A stretch of 64,000 nt of DNA, taken from Sinohyriopsis cumingii. Taxonomy: Eukaryota > Mollusca > Bivalvia > Unionida > Unionidae. Positions 13,501 through 25,100 of the stretch are shown here, one piece after another. The translations under genes were made by a program, and so were the position numbers. The stretch lies in assembly GCA_028554795.2 (NCBI GenBank), contig CM068825.1, forward strand, positions 153,342,053-153,406,052. Reading direction: 5' to 3'. The notes beneath the pieces were generated by a model, which saw only the letters and a program-made list of their open reading frames with translations, made no database searches and was not told the origin of the DNA. Positions within the stretch are counted from its first letter, which is position 1, and every line of letters starts with the position of its first letter.

Positions 13501-16500
13501 TTTGCACGGATGCCGGCTGTTAAAATGTCCGTTACGGGATTAGCCGGTACCGGCATCGTCAAAAGCCGGTCTGGTATGATGGAATTTCCAGTAAAATCTC
13601 CGTCGTTTAAAGAATATGTTGCCGAAGGTGCGGAAGAACGGCAGGATCGATCACTAAAATCCCCGTAAATTGTATACGGCCGGTCCGGCGTATGAACCAG
13701 TTCCTTAGCTTGAGACCGCTGAACGCCAGGACGTCAAAGACAGGTCCAGTTTCTGATCCATTGGATCTAGTAATGGTCACATTCGCCTGGACTTGCAGAC
13801 TCTAAGGCCATGTTCAGACATGAGTGGGAACTTAAGTCCATCGGGGTTCCTAAAAGTGTGTGTGTGTGTGGGCACATTTCCCTAAAGCGTAGAAATTCAG
13901 ATTCAAGGAAGGGAAAAGAGGCCAAATTTGCCGACACTTCTGTTCAATGGTAAAAGGACGTAACCACTCTGATAAATTTCCCTAAATTTATATTGATGCC
14001 CCGTAGCTTTTTGACGTCGTAAATTAGGTGATAGGGTGGGGTAGTGACCCCGCTAGCGTCCTCCACAAGGCTCGCAAGAGATCTTGATTTAAGATGGAGA
14101 CTTAAAATATCAACCTCCTTGCGATTTGTGGTTCTTTTATCCATTCCTTTAGTTGCTTTTTGTAACACCGTTGACCAAACGTGGTAGACGTTACACACGC
14201 TGCATGTTAGAGAAGAAGTGAATCTTGTGCAACCCAGGTACATGTCGTAGTTGTCTTGACTGGTCTTAACTTTGTGTACAATTAGTGCATTTGGTCACCA
14301 TTTCAGACATAAATGACACAAAATTAAAGAAAATTAGCACGAAATATTATAAGAAGCAATTCAGCGTGTAAATATTATGAATCTACACTAAAATGTTATA
14401 GTAAAATTTACATTGGCACGCTAAGTCAACAATACAACAACAGGGTGGACGCCATTTTGGTAAAGTGAGTTTAAAAGAGAAAGTCCGTAAATGGCAAATT
14501 TATCCAAACTGCTGAAGAAAATATAAAAGTAATGCATACCACTAGGTAGCAATGATTAGGGAACACAGTACTTTCAAGTTCAGCATTAGCTTGTGATAAA
14601 AACGTAGAATATTGACTTTAATATCAAGATGTAATATCAAAGCGAAGCTTAAAAGCTGGCGACACCTGGCGGTGAAAAGGTAATGCACAAGAGTTATTGC
14701 CCTTTGTCTATATAAAATAGACGGGAACGGATGAGTTTGTTCTTTTGGTATGGCTGTAATCGGGAGGTAGTAGGCTTATATCCAAACGTTAATGTCATTG
14801 TTAACTATTCTTGAAGAAACGTAATTGAATTTTGCTTTCTTTATGGGTGCGTTTTCGCACGAATAATCAAAAATAGGTTTTCATTTTTTTAAAAAGTGAT
14901 TCGCCGTTCTGGTGACCATGATCATGAGATAATGGCGGCAGTATACACTATTTTGACAAGAATGTAACGGTACCTTTATAACCTTAATAAAAGTTGCCAG
15001 TATGGCGGTTAGCTGAGAAAGCATTTCGCAGGGAAGACGTTTTACTATTCGATTAGGAATAAAGGTTTAAACGTGTTAATCTTATAGTAGAATTAAAAGT
15101 AACGAATTTTAAAGAAAATTAATTATTCGTGTAGAATGAATGTTCCGTCATGTAATTCAAACTTTTTATTTCTGAAAGTGACACATTTTCATGAAATGTC
15201 ACTAAGAACAGGTTTAACTTTTGAGTGTGGTTGAACATTAAGCGAGACCATATAATTAACAATCAAATGCGCTAGCAAACTATTCACAATCTGGCTGCAG
15301 TTTCTCAAACATTCTCTAAATTTTTCACTAAATTGAGATTTTGCATTATCTTCCGTATGATTTTAATAATACTGGGAAGTTTGCGACATTTATATATTAA
15401 TATAAGAGATGTAGCACTGTCCTTTTTTTAAAAAATGGTATACCTGGAATTCTTTTATTCTTGAAGAAAAAAGTTGAAGAATTCAATAGATTTGAGGAAA
15501 TCCCCTGTTTTTCAGACATAAAACAATACTAATTTTCGTAGAATACACGATATCATAACCGTATTTAAACCTAATCGCAACCCAATGGTCAGGTAAAACC
15601 ATACCTCCGAACTAAGCAATGAGAAATAAAATTAATCACCTCACTTGCGGAAGAAAATATGAGATATTTAGTTATGCCGAACCTACTCAATCTTTCAAAA
15701 AAGTCTCAAATTTGAGGAAAAATTCAGCTCAAAATTTAGTGCTAATTATTTATGAACTTTGATGGAATAACTTTGAATTATATATTTTGAAGCAAGTGTG
15801 TTATTTTGGGCTGATAAAGATGGACACAATTTTCATTTCAAAACGTTTTATATAAAGATCACCAAGGTTATGTGCAATATGCCTATTACCAGCCCCACCC
15901 ACCTGTCAATCAATCTATGTATGTTCGAGAACCGATGGTTAACTTTCCAAACCTTTCACACGCTATCTGGAAATCATGAGCCAATCACTTCTATACTAAA
16001 CTTTTGTCGAATATCCGACTTGAACTTGTCAGATATCAGGGTAGTTTTCAAATTCATTTTGTCACATCCTCGATTTTCTCATACAGTTTTTCAGGATATA
16101 CTTAGGCTGTTCAGTTTTTATGACGCATTTAATAAATTTATTACACTGATTACATTGTGAGTAGCACGATGTGCCTTCAGTACCGTCGACTTATTAGTAT
16201 ACGTGCGCTTGTATGTACGTTCTTGGCACATTCTGTAGAATAGGGTATATAGAATAGGCCCGATGCGTCATACTGCATTTCGTAAGTGGCGTCTGATGTT
16301 GGAAGGAATGACGGTGGCACAGTGGTTAGCGTGCCGGACTTTCGACCGTTCGAATCCCAATGCTGAATCAGCCCGGGTCAGTTAACGCGCTTACGAAAGA
16401 GGCATTTTACACCATTTGACTCGGCACTGAATAACCTATTTGTGTTGATGTACCGTAAAACACCAGATGAAACCTTATTTTGGTTTAAATGTTAGATTAT

Positions 16501-18970
16501 GTGCCTGTTTATGTCGTTCTTTAGATTCCTTTGCAGTTTTGTTTTCCCTCCAGCACAAAATGACCAACCATGTAAATAACCCTAAGCTAGATTAGTAAGT
16601 TATAATTGTTTAGTTGCCTCCTGCAGTTTGAGGTTTCTTATTTAATGACATCATATGTACACATGGGAAAAATATTGCGACGACTGTTTCTATATGTATC
16701 CGAGTCTTTGTACGTGTTTCTTTTTGTTAGTTCTAAGGTAGGTTCATCCAAAATGACAAGTCTTTTATTTCATTTGAACTTGACCAATCTTTATTAGAGG
16801 TATTTTTGTCAAAAGAAATTGCTTTCGATATGGAGAATATGGTACCATCGCCGAGGCAGCTCTTTTCTAATGGGTGTTTGACTATGTCCCTTACTAGCTA
16901 GAATTAGTGTTGGGTGGAAGATTTTTTGTTGTTGTTGCACTTACCCCATTTCTTGTATGACACTTTATTTAGTGATTTCGCGACTTGGAATATTACAAGT
17001 CAAGTCCTCTTCTCTGATAATTCGGGGACTAAAATCCCTGCCAATCAGTCAGACTTTACCTTGTGCAGAGGCGTAATGTACGAGCCTTGGCGTAGCAAAC
17101 TACACATAGAATACAAATCACGTGGTGAGCAAGTCATTTCGTGTGCATTGGAACCAGCAAGGGTTCGCCTTTGTTTGGGATTGATTAAGATAATTGTACC
17201 AAACAAATATGACTGAGAACAAAAACTTCAAAACTGGTTGTTCTTATTTTAACTAGCCTGGGTTCTTTCGACTCTAATGGGTTTTTGTCCAAGACAAATA
17301 CAAAATTGAGACATAAAAGACAAACAATAACAAATACGAAAGCTCAGAACTGACACTGATTCTTTGTGAGGCCAGAATAAGGTGGTATGAAGCCCTGAAC
17401 AATTTCATAAAATCCACCCAGACTCAACCCAACACCCGAAATAAACAACAAAAAAGACTAAAAGAATAAAACACCATTTAACTGGGTTGCGGCCCCCTCT
17501 TAAATTTCTCAGTGCGGAGGACGCTTGGTTTCAGGGTTCAGGTAAGATTCTTTTTTTTAAAATTTTTTTAATTATTTTTTTGAGGTCTCAGATCTCCAGC
17601 TGCGGTTGTGGGTAACTGTAATTAGTATAATGTCACTGAGAGTATGGCCAATTACTTGAGACGTGTTCTGCTACTGGACTGCTGTCCTAATTTCTCTTCC
17701 GATCAGATCTGTGACTATGGGTCCTTTTGTGTAGATTTTCAGTTTTTCAGACATGCTGAAGCTGCAAATTTTGCATGTGATGATATAAATTACATTCTTA
17801 ATTTTGCAATTTTGTTTTGCCATATATGTTCAATTTTTCGTTCGTCACTGTGCTAGAGAAAGTGTTTTTTTTTATACCTATAATATTTTAACCTGTTTTG
17901 CACCTTTTATCAACACCACAAAGCCCAGATATACCATTATGGTCGTGGCATGTGATTGATGTTGACTTTGCTCTTAGATATCTCAGCAGTTTTTGGTCTG
18001 CGGTAGACTAATGCTGGTTTGTTCGGGAGGATTAGCTTTGGTGTGTCACACGATTCCACATGTGCCAGCACTTCTGGATAATTTGATCAACATTGGTATT
18101 GCATGTCTGGACTTTAGACTCGAAAGACAGAAATCTGTTTGCTCTGTCTGGGCTTTTGACTCGAAAGACAGAAATCCGTTTGCCACGTCTCTAATGCAAA
18201 TTAATGGATATTGTTTGGGATCCGTTTTCTTTCCTTTAGAGGGTGGTTGCTGTGACTGGTTAGTGTGCCAGACTCATGACCAAAATGTGCTGGTTCGAAT
18301 CTTACCATCAGACAAGCCTGGGTCAGCTACCATGGTGTGTCCTTGGGAAAGGCACTTTAGTCCAATTGCCTTGGCACTAAGTAACCTATTTGTGTTGCTG
18401 TGCCGTAAAGCACCAAACCAAACATTTCGTTTATCTTAGATCCGAATTATACACGGGTAAATTGAATATGTACCAAATTCCTGAAAAATGGAATTTTTAA
18501 ACACGAAATATCTGTTTCCGACTTTTGGGAACGAGTGATATCACAAAGACACAACCAGCCGAAATTGGCTTGAGTATGTATGAATATGTATGTTTTTGAA
18601 GAACACATGAAAATTAGTGTTGATGTTCCGTAAAGAAATTGAAGCATCCAGTTACAGAACTCTCGAAGTGTTAAGTACTATGAGATTGAAATGTTTGCTG
18701 TGTTTGCGATTGTTTCTCAATTTTATTCTGCAGACAACTCCGCCATTATACGATGTGAAAAATATAGAAACACCGATAGCACTTTTCACGGGACCAGAAG
18801 ATTGGTTGGCAGACCCTACTGATGTCAGCAAGCTCCGTCCCCTCTTGAAAAATGTCATATACGATAAGGACATTCCAGGCTGGAACCACCTTGACTTCAT
18901 TTGGGGAATGAACGCACCCCAGGCCTGCTACAGTGACATCATTAGATTGATTGGACGCATACAGCAATAA
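219..18970 (+). CDS. Lysosomal acid/gastric lipase-like gene A (5' partial, 7 visible exons)
   Basis: Acid lipase of the alpha/beta-hydrolase fold, family of lysosomal acid and gastric lipases, which hydrolyse triacylglycerols or cholesteryl esters in lysosomes or outside the cell. Exons by splice sites and reading phase: 219-336 (alternative donor after 327), 690-894, 2758-3001, 3976-4131, 4419-4490, 7326-7397 and 18734-18970 (stop TAA). The first carries the N-terminal [15 protein letters not shown] lid/AB-hydrolase region. Exon 690-894 has VLVQHGLL and [10 protein letters not shown]. Exon 2758-3001 has the nucleophile elbow GHSQG (Ser codon 2849-2851). The last exon has the catalytic Asp in EDWLADP (codon 18800-18802) and the His in WNHLDFIW (codon 18887-18889), so the triad is complete. 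The signal-peptide exon is left of the window. In the exon at 4419-4490 the family's usual HSPAG is HNPAG. Exon structure matches gene B downstream. The last intron is 11.3 kb and full of repeats. Exact physiological substrate cannot be told. Confidence 0.9.
489..535 (+). repeat. (GA)n microsatellite
   Basis: Uninterrupted GA dinucleotides inside the intron between the first two visible exons of lipase gene A. The serine/leucine-rich and arginine/glutamate-rich ORFs across it are translation artefacts. Confidence 0.95.
895..2757 (+). other. Lipase gene A intron, nothing recognisable
   Basis: AT-rich intron of 1.86 kb between the HGLL exon and the GHSQG exon. I see no coding remnant, tandem repeat or SINE here. 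Confidence 0.6.
3372..3512 (-). mobile_element. SINE family 1, shortened copy
   Basis: Reverse-strand copy of a tRNA-derived SINE. It shares 'cactaacctcttaatgctga', the 'aagcgaggcagctgctagtacca' block and the 'gtctttggtatgactcg' block with the copies at 29.96-30.28, 46.6 and 52.3 kb. The middle of the body and part of the tRNA-like head are missing. It ends in a (TG)n tract. It lies in an intron of lipase gene A. Confidence 0.7.
4498..4534 (+). repeat. (GA)n microsatellite
   Basis: GA dinucleotide tract starting 8 bp after the 5' splice site that follows the exon at 4419-4490. Confidence 0.95.
4800..7295 (+). repeat. 41-bp minisatellite array in lipase A intron
   Basis: About 60 head-to-tail copies of a roughly 41-bp unit with core CATTATTATGTCCCATTATG followed by GTCAGTGTTAGTCTTG. 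A shorter variant (about 38 bp) carries ATTATGCGTCATTAAGG in place of the ATTATGTCCCATTATGG segment and is interspersed throughout. AAGG and ATGG versions of the centre recur, so there are several monomer classes. The array fills most of the intron between exons 4419-4490 and 7326-7397 and stops about 30 bp before the acceptor. ORFs through it are repeat artefacts. Confidence 0.97.
7398..10150 (+). other. Lipase gene A last intron, left part
   Basis: Non-coding. Includes a 57-bp segment at 7617-7673 that reappears inverted at 14657-14713. The 8.6-9.1 kb stretch has pyrimidine-rich ORFs on both strands with no recognisable protein, and 9.1-9.7 kb is AT-rich. I cannot assign a gene. Part of it could be the 3' flank or terminal sequence of the DIRS remnant that starts near 10.2 kb. 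Confidence 0.5.
10200..13700 (-). pseudogene. Degenerate DIRS-type (tyrosine-recombinase) retrotransposon
   Basis: Read on the minus strand, frameshifted pieces follow the DIRS order. Reverse transcriptase comes first, about 12,080-11,580, with [20 protein letters not shown], then DEYAVSLDL, then [11 protein letters not shown]. RNase H follows at about 11,440-11,190 ([20 protein letters not shown] and SPDLCVLIW). The linker at about 11,090-10,660 has the [20 protein letters not shown] and FHPYPEHL blocks. A trace of the tyrosine recombinase lies at about 10,500-10,250 (ITIKGY, FEPLALTSPK). Several stops and frameshifts mean no product is possible. Sequence from 12.15 to 13.7 kb has only short ORFs and may be the gag-like ORF1; that part is a guess. 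The element is antisense inside the last intron of lipase gene A. The family assignment comes from recognising conserved blocks, without a database search. No terminal repeats were identified. Confidence 0.75.
13701..16300 (+). other. Lipase gene A intron, nothing coding
   Basis: AT-rich intronic sequence. A 120-codon ORF at 15798-16160 shows no recognisable domain and its composition looks like chance. The inverted partner of the 7.6-kb repeat lies at 14657-14713. Confidence 0.5.
16308..16485 (+). mobile_element. tRNA-derived SINE, family 3 (copy 1)
   Basis: Starts with an RNA polymerase III box A-like GTGGCACAGTGGTTAGCGTG, then a box B-like CGTTCGAATCCC. The body ends in AATAACCTATTTGTGTTGATG followed by a CACCAGATGAAACC tail. 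A second copy lies at 18.24-18.43 kb in the same intron and orientation. Confidence 0.7.
16486..18239 (+). other. Lipase gene A intron, no clear gene
   Basis: Contains ORFs of 63-100 codons (16606-16797, 16914-17216, 17644-17856) rich in Phe, Leu and Tyr, with no recognisable motif. Regarded as chance. Confidence 0.5.
18240..18428 (+). mobile_element. tRNA-derived SINE, family 3 (copy 2)
   Basis: Shares with the 16.3-kb copy the head GGTTAGTGTGCCAGACT, a box B-like GGTTCGAATCTT, and the tail AACCTATTTGTGTTGCTGTG with CCGTAAAGCACCA. The 148-codon ORF across it is a shadow. Confidence 0.7.
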
Positions 18971-18995
18971 ACTGCTATAAATTAATGAAGTTTGC

Positions 18996-19001
18996 AATAA
19001 A
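18996..19001 (+). promoter_or_regulatory. Polyadenylation signal of lipase gene A
   Basis: Canonical AATAAA 26 nt past the TAA stop of the last exon. It supports 18734-18970 being the real terminal exon. Confidence 0.7.
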
Positions 19002-20522
19002 TTTAGAATGCTAAAATATGATTTTGTATATTTGCAAAGGCCGTTATATATAAAGAAAGATTTAATCCTAAACGGACACATTCTGAGACCAAAAAACTGA
19101 ATGAACAAAGATGCACGAAAACAACTACAAATGCGTAGCCTCTAATCATCCCGCTTTCTGCAATTAATGTCTGAATAAAAATCACTATCAGTCTCCATAC
19201 ACATACACACACACACACACAGTGCCAGATTAAGGCCCTCGGGCCCTGAGCGCTGAAAATATTATGGTGCACACACATCCTTATGAATATGTATATAAAT
19301 AACTGTGGATTTCGGTTTAGTCCGACAATGTGAGACATAGCACATGTTGATTTTGTTTTAGTGCTATGTCTTACCATCCAAATAACGGCCTTGTATAGCG
19401 TGTTCCAATGTCGTTGACATCGGAACGAGTAGTCACAGTTTCAGGAATATCTCATACATTTGTCAGCATATATCGGCACTCTTCCGCTAATCTATGTGTA
19501 ATTAATATACTTACTGTGCTTTTATTATCCTGGGGGAATGAAAATATGACGTAAGCAAATGGACGCATGTTTATGTTCCGTTAACATACATTTGAATCTG
19601 TTGCAATGCGACGGTAGTCGAGATATGCCGAAGTATGTTTAAGTAGATTCATGTGGCGGATATGTTTCTTGAACGAAACGAAACGTTGCTATACAGTTAC
19701 AAAAGGTAAAATATATTTTTATTCGTTTCGTTAAAGAATAATATTTCAACTTAATCCGATTTCGGCATTCCCGGCTTTCATCGCTTTCCAGTCAAATGAA
19801 ATGTAGGCCAACGAAACTTGAAAAGCGGTTCCATTTCTTTTGTGAGAATTTGAATTTATTAGAGAAAAGACGTCAGAGTAAGTAAAGTCTGTAAAGCGCC
19901 GTTATTTAGTTGCCAGTTGTGTGAGATATTCAGAAAATTTGACTTTCGTTATGATATTAGTCAACATCAAAACACACTGCACAGCGCTGTTAATTAGGCA
20001 GTAAGACCCTGACTCCCAAAAAAATAAATATCAGCGTCAAGGTCTTAGATGTAGGTCTATATTTCGGTTATGAACGTGTTCGGTGTTTCATTGACAATCT
20101 CAAGCACTGTGCGCCTCGTTTTGAAATCGCGAGATTTTGCGAGATAACCCGAGAGCGTTATTAACAGGTATTGTGAAAGTGGGTCCATTGTAAAGATTAC
20201 TTGGAAGTGGGGAGGGAGGGGGACATTTTAGAAGGTACAAAATGATACTCAGTACCAATATGCTAAAAGAAATAAAAAGTCCCGAAACACCCGGATGCGT
20301 TCTCCCCTATCTAAAGATGACATCGAGCGTTTCTAATAATCTCAAGCCCTTTGGTGACAGTTGTTGATTATGTCGGCATGAGACAGTGAAACTGAAAATC
20401 AACTTGATCTTTGACCTCTTATCAGCAAGTTTCCGTCAGGCGGTGTTATCGAGTGACCGGTATACATTTATAGATAGTGTTCGATAGTTTTTACTCCTCG
20501 TCATCGTTCCTCTTTAATCAAA
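19002..20522 (+). other. Intergenic region between the two lipase genes
   Basis: About 1.5 kb between the poly(A) signal of gene A and the ATG of gene B. It should hold the gene B promoter, but I see no convincing TATA element at a usable distance. Contains a short (CA)n tract near 19200. At 19333-19343 and 19361-19371 there is a perfect 11-bp inverted repeat (AGACATAGCAC with a 17-nt loop). Confidence 0.6.
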
Positions 20523-21251
20523 ATGACAACAAAACTCTGTTGTACAGTTTGGATATTACTAATTGTACAATGTAATACGTTATTATTAGGTTCGCCTTTA
20601 AAATTTAGGAAGAACCTGGATGATCCCATTGATCCAGATGCCTACAGAAATGCAGTAAGTGTTCTGCATCTTTCCATCTGTCTGTACATGTTACCAATTG
20701 TACATGTTCTCGATCAAAAACACCATACAGTATAGTATACCCCCCTCAATATTAAAAACAAAAAGCTTCAAGGATATAAAACAAATGAACAAATATTAGT
20801 TATTTAATTCTTTGATTTTTATTTTCTAACTTGATTATCGCCAGGGGGTCCCAAATACTGTTATCTTGGTGTTTCGAATCAAACGGGAGTTTCTTTAGAA
20901 ACACTGTCGCCATATTTGCTAAGGCGAGTCTATGTTTTCAAGCAGTTCACCTTCGTTGATAATCGCAATAATTCCGTACATTTTAGAGTTACATCTCTTT
21001 GAATACATAAGACTCCCTTCTTTTTATTTGTTCAATTTATTAAAATGGACTAGTCTTGAAACCACACATGTATAGGGAGCAGGCTGCTTGTTTACATCGA
21101 GAGTTTCCGTTTGCTTTGAAACGCAAATTGACTGTATATTTAAACAGGAAAGCAACTTTATATCTAGCATTTTTTTGTTGTTGGTTCATTGCAACATAAA
21201 CTTGAGTCTCTCTCCCATCTCTCTATGTATGTATGTATGTATGTATGTATG

Positions 21252-21283
<32 letters not shown>

Positions 21284-21295
21284 TGTATGTATGTA

Positions 21296-21367
<72 letters not shown>

Positions 21368-22044
21368 AAGGAAACTTTTCTTAAGGTTGAGACATTTCTC
21401 TCTATGTATGTATGTGGGTATATATATATATATATATATTCATTCAGAGATACCAGATCTGGTAAACGGTGTTGGGGAAAATAACTAACTTCACAACATT
21501 GTGAACTAAAAGCCAAACTTGTCTTGCGGGAACAATGAAATAGAGAGACAACAAGCACAAAAATGACAGGTGTAGAAAATTAAATGTTTATTGTTTTACA
21601 TGTGTCAGCTTTTGTGTGTGTTGGTCTCCTTGTATTTATTGCATTTTTAGGATACTTTGCTTTTGGTTGAGGGGCCCCGAGTGGCCGAGTGGTCTAAAGC
21701 GCTCTTCGTTACGGATCACTGCCATCTCACCTCTGTCTGCGGCGGTTCGAGTCAAAGATTCAGCCAATGTGGGCATGTGAGAAAGCTTGCCAGTAGCTTC
21801 TCGTGGGTCGGTGGTTCTTTCCGGGGTTTTCTGGGTTCTTCCTCCACCATTAATACTGGCCGCCATGTATAGCCTATCATGCTGAAAAATGGCGTTAAAC
21901 CCCACAACAACAACAGCTTTTGGTTGAGACATTTCCTGATTTTCTGATGCCATTTTCCAAGTTTTGTGTCATCATAAAATATTTGTGCTGATGGTTGCAT
22001 TCCCAGTTTGTTTACAACTCCATGAGAATCAGCTAGCAAACAAG

Positions 22045-22108
<64 letters not shown>

Positions 22109-25100
22109 TGAGAGTTTTGGATGAACTATTTAAAATTAAGTAGGTATAGGTTTTATTTTATCTAAGTATCATAGAAAGGCTCCTCCAACTAAAAAAAATC
22201 CCCCCAGAAAGATAAAATGGTCTCTTTGACATAAGCGTTTCACCTGTGGACACATGGTGAACTCTGCACACCTGAAGGCACACAGAAGACTCATTTAAAA
22301 AACATCATTTTGTGGTAGACTGGCTGTATCTGTCTTGCTGTGTTCTTCATGTTTTCAGTCTCAGTTGATAACGAGTAAAGGGTACCCTTGTGAAGAGCAT
22401 GAGGTGCACACAGTGGATGGGTTCATTCTGGGTTTGCAGAGGATTCCGAAGTGGAAATCCAGTCTGGCTGGTGAGTGAAGATAGGGGTAATCCTGAAAAC
22501 ATTTCTCCTTCGCGAGTCTCAGCATACATTGAATTGTAATATCTTGACAATCTTTGGACTTTTGTAAGAGAGTAAATATTCAAGCTTAACAATATATACT
22601 AATTAATCCTTATATGTAATTAAGAATTTCCTGAAATTTGATAAAATCCTAAAATTTGAAACTGCTAATTTTATGAAGGGCAAATATACATTCTTTAAAT
22701 AAAAATCCTGTCGTAGCAAGGAAGTAGTTTAGAAGAAAATATCTGTCAGTGTATATGTGCATTTAAATATTCACTATTTTCAAAATATTTGATGTGTTCA
22801 TTTTGGTGATTTACACTACCACAAAAAAAGGCAAGCTCTCCTTTCCTTTTTTCATAAACTTGAAATTGAGGTAAAAGACTTTACAAATTTCATGAGACCG
22901 ATTTCAATTGTTTTTTTCAGCATGTGTTCATATATACTGAACATACAGCTGAAAAACCTGGCAGTATTCCAGGTTTTCAAGTGCTACACTTTTTGTCCAG
23001 ACTGGATGCTCACATGTGAAAATAATTATAGTTACCTCCATGGAGCTGTGGGGATATTGTAATGCAGTCTGTGGGGATATTGTAATGCAGTCCATTTGTA
23101 TGCACTTGTATGATGTAATTGATCTACTCCTGCACTGTTAAAGAAACACATGAAACTTTATTCATTGAGAGTCTTATGATTGCAGATTGTGGCAGCACAT
23201 TTAAAATTTTGATGAGGCATTTTTCCAACCTCTGGGACTTTGACCCTGGGTCATAGACTTGAAACTATTGAGTGTCCCTTCATATACGATATAAACACTT
23301 GTTGGATATGAACAGACATATTTTTGCATTTAGCATACATTGGTCAAGGGTCCATCAATTCCCCAGGGATTTAGCCCTTTGGTCACAACTGGGCTACATA
23401 CACATAGTGGGTATGAAAAGACAAATTTATACTTGTAACTGATATTGATACTGGGGCCCATTCTTACTTGGCATGAAACAAAAAATACACGTACCTCATT
23501 GCATATGCCCAGTAGCAGTCCTTACCCTCAGGAACTTGCCCAAGGATCTCAGACTTCATGGTTGTGGTCAAATGGGGAAATTGCAGGGATAAGCATCTTT
23601 GATGATACATTATTCATTTTCACAAGCATAACACATGTTTATGAGAACAAACTATACATTGATTGTGGTGGTAGGGTAGGTACACAATATACATATTCAG
23701 ATAACATTGAGGACTTAGACCATACCTGGATCCTGCAGGTAACAGTGGGGGAAAGGAAAGACTGATTATATTTATAATGAAGGAATCAATTTATTAAATG
23801 CTATATTTTTTGTGCAAACCCACAGACAATGACACTTAATGAGCATTCCCTCAATGTTAAATATATCTACCTCTTCTCTATTAGATGTAATAAAATATTT
23901 CCTTATATCTACTCTAGGGAAACTAGGATTTATTTTCTTTTTATTATACATTTTTGGGAAATATGCTTCAATTTGTATTGATTTGTTTTGCCATTATGTG
24001 TCATTGCAATGAAAGCAGCAAATAATTTCCATAATTTTCGGACAGCGACATTTTCCAAAGTTGTATTGTGCATATAATGCTTGAAAATTTGTATTTTCTC
24101 AATTTATTGACTTTTTATGATTTTTATTTTTGTTAACATGTTTTTTGTGTGGATTGCTACAGTTAACATTGCTGGGGTGGTGATACTTTAGCAAGAAGAC
24201 AGAATGGTCCAGTCGACTTCAGAACCTAAGATAACAAAAAAATGTTTATTGATTGTGAGGTTAACAGTAAGGATTTTGGTTGATATCTTTGCTTATTTCT
24301 GCGTGAATTTTTGTATGCTGGCAAGCTTGCATTCAGTTTGCAGTAGACACTATCATAGATGCTAATCAGTGCCTGATTTCTCCATCATTCTTATGCATGA
24401 TTATGATTGAAATAATAGTTAAAATCATTACTTAAATTTTTTATTACTATGTCAGTATGTGTGATCAAAACGTTTTCTTAGAAATGTGTACTATTTGTCA
24501 TTGAAAATAAAGGTATGATATTTTATGGGTGGCACAGAATATCAAATAGAAACAGGTCATTTAAGTTCAGTCTCTGACAATTTGCATGATTAATGTGGAA
24601 AACTGGTTATTTAGAAGTTAAATCTTTAAGCCTACAGTTTGTTGTTTGAGGTTCATTTTTAGGCATTCATAAACATTTACTCAGAGTCATATTTTAAGAT
24701 ATATGCATCTTGATGGAGAGGGACAGAGAGAAGGAAAAGTGGAAGAAAAAAGAAGAAATAGGCTTTAATTTGGATATACAGGACTGAATAACAGAAAAGG
24801 CTAATATATATATACTAAATGAAAGAAGAAATCATACTATTAATTGTTAATAAGTCACAATCAAATCAAATCAATCAATCCTCTGTGTGCCGTCTGGTGC
24901 TTGAGGCGACAGCAAGGGAGCACCATTTTGGTCTGTCGGCTGCTGTTATGGTGGCGGTCTGCAGAGTGAAGCCTCTGTTCTTGAGTTCTTGCTCCACGGT
25001 TCAATGCCAGGTCTCTTTGGGTCTGCCATGATTCCTTTTCCCCTGTGGAGTCCATCTCAGTGCCATCCTTGGTAGTGAGTCAGTGGGCATTCTGCAGACG

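Noticed and set aside
15798-16160. 120-codon ORF
   Set aside because: No motif, chance-like composition, no promoter or splice context; in a lipase intron.
17993-18439. 148-codon ORF
   Set aside because: Its second half is SINE sequence and the rest has no domain.
21088-21558. ORFs with Tyr-Ile and Met-Tyr-Val-Cys repeats on both strands
   Set aside because: Products of the TATG and AT microsatellites.
21657-22039. ORFs on both strands
   Set aside because: They lie over the family 2 SINE.
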